This document shows positions 15,204 through 17,956 of a stretch of 17,956 nucleotides of DNA, piece after piece. The DNA lies in NCBI GenBank assembly GCA_023443925.1, contig JAEZSL010000029.1, forward strand, positions 1 through 17,956, in the 5' to 3' direction. Source of the DNA: Bacillota bacterium (GTDB taxonomy: Bacteria > Bacillota_A > Clostridia > Lachnospirales > Lachnospiraceae). Both the position numbers and the translations under genes were made by a program. The stretch's first letter is position 1; each line of letters starts with the position of its first letter. The notes beneath the pieces were generated by a model. The model was not told the DNA's origin, did no database searches, and saw only the letters and a program-made list of their open reading frames with translations.

Positions 15204-15237
15204 ATCTATCTATTAGAAAAATCTATCAATTAGGAAA
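15204..15237 (+). repeat. 17-bp direct duplication before the small membrane protein gene
   Basis: ATCTATCTATTAGAAAA (15204-15220) is followed directly by ATCTATCAATTAGGAAA (15221-15237), 15 of 17 bases alike. The second copy runs into the ribosome binding site of the next gene. It may be a small duplication or a pair of regulator half-sites. Confidence 0.75.
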
Positions 15238-15248
15238 GGAGTATTTAT

Positions 15249-15431
15249 ATGGATATTGTATTAAAAATACTTGGAATTCTATCGATTGTATTAATAGCAA
15301 GTACAATCATTTGCGGTTTGTGGATAAGAGTTCATCCCCAGGAAGATATACAGTTTCACTTTGTTCTCTCCCTGTCAACGGTTTTGGTATCGCTGGTTAC
15401 AATAATACTGTTTATGAAATTCAAATTGTAA
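15249..15431 (+). CDS. Small two-helix membrane protein of unknown function
   Basis: A 60-residue protein that I do not recognise. The start is ATG 15249 with GGAAAGGAG 8 bases upstream, a strong site that supports a real gene. Two hydrophobic helices are seen, about residues 4-27 (VLKILGILSIVLIASTIICG) and 38-58 (VLSLSTVLVSLVTIILF), joined by a short loop with IRVHPQEDIQFHF. The charged ends suggest both termini face one side. There is no signal-peptidase site or toxin-like feature. It follows the TetR gene after 118 bases, so it may be the gene controlled by that repressor or a partner of the transporter downstream. A small membrane protein of an export or stress unit is the best guess, but no function is known. 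Confidence 0.72.
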   Translation: MDIVLKILGILSIVLIASTIICGLWIRVHPQEDIQFHFVLSLSTVLVSLVTIILFMKFKL

Positions 15432-15469
15432 CCGGGATAGTATAAGAAGCGTCTTTTTCACCATAAGTA

Positions 15470-15541
15470 GGTAACATGGCTTGGAATAAGCAGGCCTTAC
15501 CTCAGTTCGTAAGGTACGGAGAAAAAACGAAAACGGTTACC
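15470..15541 (+). ncRNA. Possible structured leader (three-way junction) upstream of the YdcZ-type gene
   Basis: GGTAAC (15470-15475) pairs with GTTACC (15536-15541). Inside it are GCTT-GGAAT-AAGC (about 15479-15491) and CCTTAC/GTAAGG (15495-15500, 15509-15514). Together they can form a three-way junction with a long A-rich arm. I recognise no known riboswitch class. Outer stem is only 6 bp, so support is limited. Confidence 0.3.
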
Positions 15542-15586
15542 CTCCATTATTTCACTATTTGCATGAATTGTCCGTATATAATCAAC

Positions 15587-15624
15587 TTCCCCCTCATATC
15601 TATGATTATAGTTATTTGGGGGAA
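15587..15624 (+). promoter_or_regulatory. Hairpin that buries the ribosome binding site of the YdcZ-type transporter gene
   Basis: TTCCCCC (15587-15593) is a perfect match to GGGGGAA (15618-15624), which is the only ribosome binding site for the ATG at 15631. The loop holds a small inner CTAT/ATAG stem. When folded, this would block translation, as in riboswitch or RNA-thermometer control. Confidence 0.6.
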
Positions 15625-15630
15625 TTATTT

Positions 15631-16056
15631 ATGAATCTGTTTGCTATGCTGCTTGCCGTATTGGCCGGTATCTTTACGACCATAGAATCGAGTATTAATT
15701 CGCAGCTTGGAAAATACCTGACTCCAAGCATTGCCACACTTCACAGCCTGATTGTAGGTATGACATTTATGCTCTTTCTTAATATATTTCTCGGTAATAT
15801 CCCCAGGTATGCCAAAGTAACCTCTGTAAATCCAATCTGGCTTATAGGAGGCTTTTTCGGCGCATTTATTATTTATTTATCATCCAAAGCCATACCGAAT
15901 CTGGGAATCTCGAATACCTTAATACTTATTCTGGCAGGGCAGATGGTAAGCGGCTTGCTCATTGATGCTCTGATAAACAATGCGGAAATCAGAATTAAGA
16001 AAATGGCTGGAATGCTTCTGTTTTTGACCGGAGCGGTCATTTATCTTCAGGAATAG
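15631..16056 (+). CDS. YdcZ (DUF606)-type half-size DMT family transporter
   Basis: A 141-residue membrane protein. The start is ATG 15631, with GGGGGA 7 bases upstream; a longer in-frame extension to 15559 adds residues without hydrophobic or family character and is rejected. Five hydrophobic stretches can be seen: FAMLLAVLAGIFTTIES, ATLHSLIVGMTFMLFLNIFL, PIWLIGGFFGAFIIYLSSKA, LILILAGQMVSGLLIDAL and MAGMLLFLTGAVIYL. The early segment GIFTTIESSINSQLGK and the middle GGFFGAFI are typical of the small YdcZ/DUF606 group of the drug/metabolite transporter superfamily. Half-size members must form dimers; some are encoded as adjacent pairs, but only one copy is present here. Substrates of this group are poorly known. 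A hairpin covers its ribosome binding site. Confidence 0.85.
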   Translation: MNLFAMLLAVLAGIFTTIESSINSQLGKYLTPSIATLHSLIVGMTFMLFLNIFLGNIPRYAKVTSVNPIWLIGGFFGAFIIYLSSKAIPNLGISNTLILILAGQMVSGLLIDALINNAEIRIKKMAGMLLFLTGAVIYLQE

Positions 16057-16094
16057 AGAAACAGAATATCAGACAATAAGATCATTATCTATCC

Positions 16095-16140
16095 GTCAAG
16101 TTTTCATTACAAATGCATTGTCAGATAGGTAAAACTTGGC
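16095..16140. other. Inverted repeat at the convergent ends of the YdcZ-type and GNAT genes
   Basis: GTCAAGTTTT (16095-16104) pairs with AAAACTTGGC (16131-16140), with one G-U pair, around 26 bases; one arm lies inside the last codons of the GNAT gene. No T run follows either arm directly, so its use as a terminator for both genes is uncertain. Confidence 0.4.
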
Positions 16141-17060
16141 CGTGGGATAAAGCCTAATTTTTGGTACAGGAGCTCTGCCGGGTTACCGACTAAAACGCCA
16201 AGGCCGATAACCGGTGAAATGGAATGGGCCGCACTTATTGAAACCCTCATCATATTTTCGGCAATACCCTGCCTGCGGTAAGCGGGTAAGACCGATACCT
16301 GATGAATTGTTGAAACATTATTTATCGAAGCCGGATAGATGCCCGCAATACATACACCGACAATTTTTTTTGTTTCTTTTTCTTTTGCAAGCCGGCTAAA
16401 ATGTAATGTATTTGTCTGTGAGAACGAGCCGAATCGCCTTAAAATCGCATTTTCTACCTCAGAAAAAACCGGTTCTCCGTAGGTACTGGCGGTAATGTCA
16501 TGTACATGGGCTTGGTAAACTACCTGAACAATTTCCGGTATGTCGTTTTCTGTCGGGCAAACCAAATCATAAGAAAAACCAGTTTCTGTTTCCAGAATAT
16601 CCGTAGGACGGTACATTCTCTGTTGAGACCATTTTTTACAGGCTCCTAAAGAAATCAACACATCAGTATCCACCTGCCGGAGCTGGTTAAAATAGATTTT
16701 ACTTTCCTGAACATGCGTTTTAAGCTGTTTTAAGAATATAGTCCAAAACAGTATTCTGTCGGTAAATGGCTGGATCAGAAAAGGATTGCTGATGGAATCC
16801 GTGCCAATAGTTAACCCGCCGATGCATATACCGTTTCTGTAAAGGAAATAGCAATCCTTACAGGTGCGTAATTCTGCCAGCTGTTCATCCCAGGAAAAAA
16901 ACAGATCAAACTCCTCGTTACTATATATGGCATGGTAAGTGGCAAACAGTTCACTGTCTGCCTTTTCTAGTTTATATTGGTCCTTGTCTACAGCGGTTAT
17001 CGTCTCTATACTATCTTGTGAAACTATCTCCCCTAATGGCTTATGAAGGTTTTCTTTCAC
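16107..17060 (-). CDS. GNAT family N-acetyltransferase with an N-terminal degenerate half
   Basis: A 317-residue cytoplasmic enzyme. Start is GTG 17060 with AAGGGAGAG about 6 bases upstream. The C-terminal part (about residues 163-317) is a normal GNAT fold: VSVLPAYRRQGIAENMM (about 255-271) holds the acetyl-CoA pyrophosphate-binding motif RRQGIA, and NPAELLYQKLGF (293-304) is the conserved late segment. The first 160 residues contain YFLYRNGICIGGLTI, which resembles a GNAT beta-hairpin without a recognisable acetyl-CoA loop, so the protein may be a tandem GNAT whose first half has lost activity. The acceptor cannot be told from sequence. It lies convergent with the YdcZ-type gene. Given its drug-resistance neighbours, modification of an antibiotic or amino compound is possible but unproven. 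Confidence 0.88.
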   Translation of the reverse strand: MKENLHKPLGEIVSQDSIETITAVDKDQYKLEKADSELFATYHAIYSNEEFDLFFSWDEQLAELRTCKDCYFLYRNGICIGGLTIGTDSISNPFLIQPFTDRILFWTIFLKQLKTHVQESKIYFNQLRQVDTDVLISLGACKKWSQQRMYRPTDILETETGFSYDLVCPTENDIPEIVQVVYQAHVHDITASTYGEPVFSEVENAILRRFGSFSQTNTLHFSRLAKEKETKKIVGVCIAGIYPASINNVSTIHQVSVLPAYRRQGIAENMMRVSISAAHSISPVIGLGVLVGNPAELLYQKLGFIPRPSFTYLTMHL

Positions 17061-17212
17061 TTGTATCTCTCCCTTATGCTTGTTAATTTGTTCTGGTTAA
17101 TTATTGGGTATGCCTTACCGATAAGTTAAGTATTTATGTATATTGCTTTTTACAGCAGCGGCCTTTATAGCTTTTGGATACTTATAGATCTTGTTAGGTA
17201 TAAATAATTATT
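17061..17212. other. Intergenic region upstream of the GNAT gene
   Basis: AT-rich sequence expected to hold the minus-strand GNAT promoter. I find no convincing -35/-10 pair; TTAACT near 17127 is the nearest candidate for a -35 box. No other feature was seen. Confidence 0.4.
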
Positions 17213-17328
17213 TTGTACAGGTATACTTATTTTGCACAGGTACTTATTTATACAGGTACTTTTTTAGCGCAAATACTTTTTATACAGGTACTTATTTGTA
17301 CAGGTACTTGTTTTACATAGGTACTTAT
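17213..17328. repeat. Seven-unit tandem array, about 16-bp period (TACAGGTACTTATTT-like)
   Basis: The core ACAGGTACT begins near 17217, 17236, 17252, 17269 (degenerate), 17284, 17300 and 17315, so spacing is 15-19 bases. Units read TACAGGTACTTATTT with small changes. It is unrelated in sequence to the two other arrays of the window. There are no unique spacers, so it is not CRISPR. An open frame through it gives a low-complexity tyrosine-rich peptide and is not considered a gene. Confidence 0.88.
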
Positions 17329-17520
17329 TATATTGCTGAAGCGTTACAAATAAAATTTATATTTTTATCTTATTTCCCCAATAGTACAAAATCAAGGTTT
17401 AAAACAATTATATTCAAAGTAGACATATAAGTTTTCAATTAGTCTTTTATTTTGTAATTAATCTTTCGCTCTATTTCTAAAAATATGAATACATTAAAGA
17501 GTAAGCGAAATTAAATACTA

Positions 17521-17580
17521 AAAAGTTCCATCGGGGTCTCTGCAAATATATCATTGTTGTAAAACAGCGATGGAACTTTT
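17521..17580. terminator. Inverted repeat with perfect 13-bp arms (terminator-like hairpin)
   Basis: AAAAGTTCCATCG (17521-17533) is exactly complementary to CGATGGAACTTTT (17568-17580), with a 34-base loop. On the minus strand the stem is followed by a five-T tract (AACTTTTTAG), as in an intrinsic terminator; on the plus strand by TTTTC. No gene obviously uses it: the next genes point away or start beyond it. The long loop is unusual for a terminator, so a small RNA, attenuator or short mobile remnant is possible. Confidence 0.6.
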
Positions 17581-17623
17581 CATCCGCAATTTTTAGTGAA
17601 TGTAAATAATATCCAGAGTCCAA

Positions 17624-17652
17624 TTGCAGAACCAATATCCATATGGTAAAAT
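17624..17652 (+). promoter_or_regulatory. Promoter of the last gene, with extended -10
   Basis: TTGCAG (17624-17629), 17 bases, TAAAAT (17647-17652) preceded by TGG. This is almost the same -10 element as the pgcA promoter. The leader before the ATG at 17725 would be about 65 bases. Confidence 0.65.
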
Positions 17653-17724
17653 ATAATAAAATAATGTGGAGTAAGTGCCTGATTGTAGGCAAATTGTTGA
17701 AATTGGATTAGAGGAGGTATTGAT

Positions 17725-17956
17725 ATGGACAAAATGTTTCCGCGTACACAAGTGGCAGGGGTATCTCTGTCCAGAATGATCATGGGAAGCAACTGGTTAC
17801 TTGGCTGGAGCCATACGGGAGCTGCGGCGGATAAAATGATAACAGCCCGTTATGCTGCAAAAGAAGCCATGATTCCTATGCTGGAAGCTTATATGGAGTA
17901 TGGAATAGACACCATTATGGCACCTTTTGGGCTGAGCCAGACTTTAGTTGATGCTG
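17725..17956 (+). CDS. N-terminal part of an unrecognised enzyme-like protein, cut by window edge
   Basis: The frame is open from ATG 17725 to the end of the window, giving 77 residues; AGAGGAGGT about 6 bases upstream marks the start firmly. The sequence begins MDKMFPRTQVAGVSLSRMIMG, then SNWLLGWSHTGAAADKMI, and later AYMEYGIDTIMAPFG. The early VSLSRMIMG followed by a helix and a GIDTIMAP strand looks like the first repeats of a (beta/alpha)8 barrel, somewhat like aldo/keto reductases, but no catalytic signature is visible in what remains. Given the carbohydrate enzyme at the other end of the window, a role in sugar metabolism is conceivable. I do not recognise the family and give no function. 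It has its own promoter and no upstream partner. Confidence 0.7.
   Translation, partial: MDKMFPRTQVAGVSLSRMIMGSNWLLGWSHTGAAADKMITARYAAKEAMIPMLEAYMEYGIDTIMAPFGLSQTLVDA

Noticed and set aside
15559..15630. 24-residue N-terminal extension of the YdcZ-type transporter
   Set aside because: No ribosome binding site, no family similarity; the ATG at 15631 has a G-rich site and begins at the first membrane helix.
17191..17430. 79-residue open frame on the plus strand
   Set aside because: It merely reads through the 16-bp tandem array, giving low-complexity tyrosine-rich sequence, and has no ribosome binding site.

Overview
The window looks like chromosome of a low-GC, Gram-positive anaerobe of the Clostridia, most like a plant-polysaccharide-using member of Lachnospiraceae. 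This is inferred from the AT-rich intergenic DNA, the strong AGGAGG-type ribosome binding sites, the consensus sigma-A promoters, and the protein families present (CPBP proteases, DUF362, MerR and AraC regulators with GyrI-like domains, one-cache chemoreceptors). No rRNA, tRNA, CRISPR array, transposase or phage gene was seen. The two edge genes are cut off by the window: a probable glycoside hydrolase on the left and an unrecognised enzyme-like protein on the right.

Layout, left to right. (1) 1-900, minus strand: start of the glycoside hydrolase and a histidine phosphatase. (2) 1178-2657: an autoregulated TetR repressor overlapping a CPBP membrane protease, closed by a terminator. (3) 2815-2937: a ten-unit, 12-bp tandem array. 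(4) 3268-5699: a MATE efflux pump and a DUF362 protein in one operon, ending at a strong hairpin shared with the convergent AraC/GyrI regulator (5946-6815). (5) 7133-8970: phosphoglucomutase pgcA with an unusual leader. (6) 9122-10207: a MerR/GyrI regulator behind a textbook 19-bp-spacer MerR promoter. (7) 10237-12204: a one-cache chemoreceptor. (8) 12205-12708: no intact gene, but a decayed AraC-like helix-turn-helix remnant and a 19-bp tandem array of small hairpins. (9) 12709-15130: an ArsR-MATE operon facing a TetR gene across a compact divergent promoter with separate inverted repeats for each. (10) 15249-16056: a 60-residue membrane protein and a half-size YdcZ/DMT-type transporter whose ribosome binding site lies inside a hairpin. 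(11) 16107-17060, minus: a GNAT acetyltransferase. (12) 17061-17724: a 16-bp tandem array, a 13-bp-arm inverted repeat and a promoter for the truncated last gene.

The common theme is sensing and export of small toxic or signalling molecules. Five regulators from four DNA-binding families (TetR twice, AraC, MerR, ArsR) lie in about 14 kb, with two MATE pumps, one small DMT-type transporter and one acetyltransferase. Several operators can be read directly next to the genes. No wholly new multi-gene system is evident. The best leads are the leaders of the YdcZ-type gene and pgcA, the divergent ArsR/TetR control region, the cysteine cluster of the ArsR protein, and three unrelated intergenic tandem arrays.
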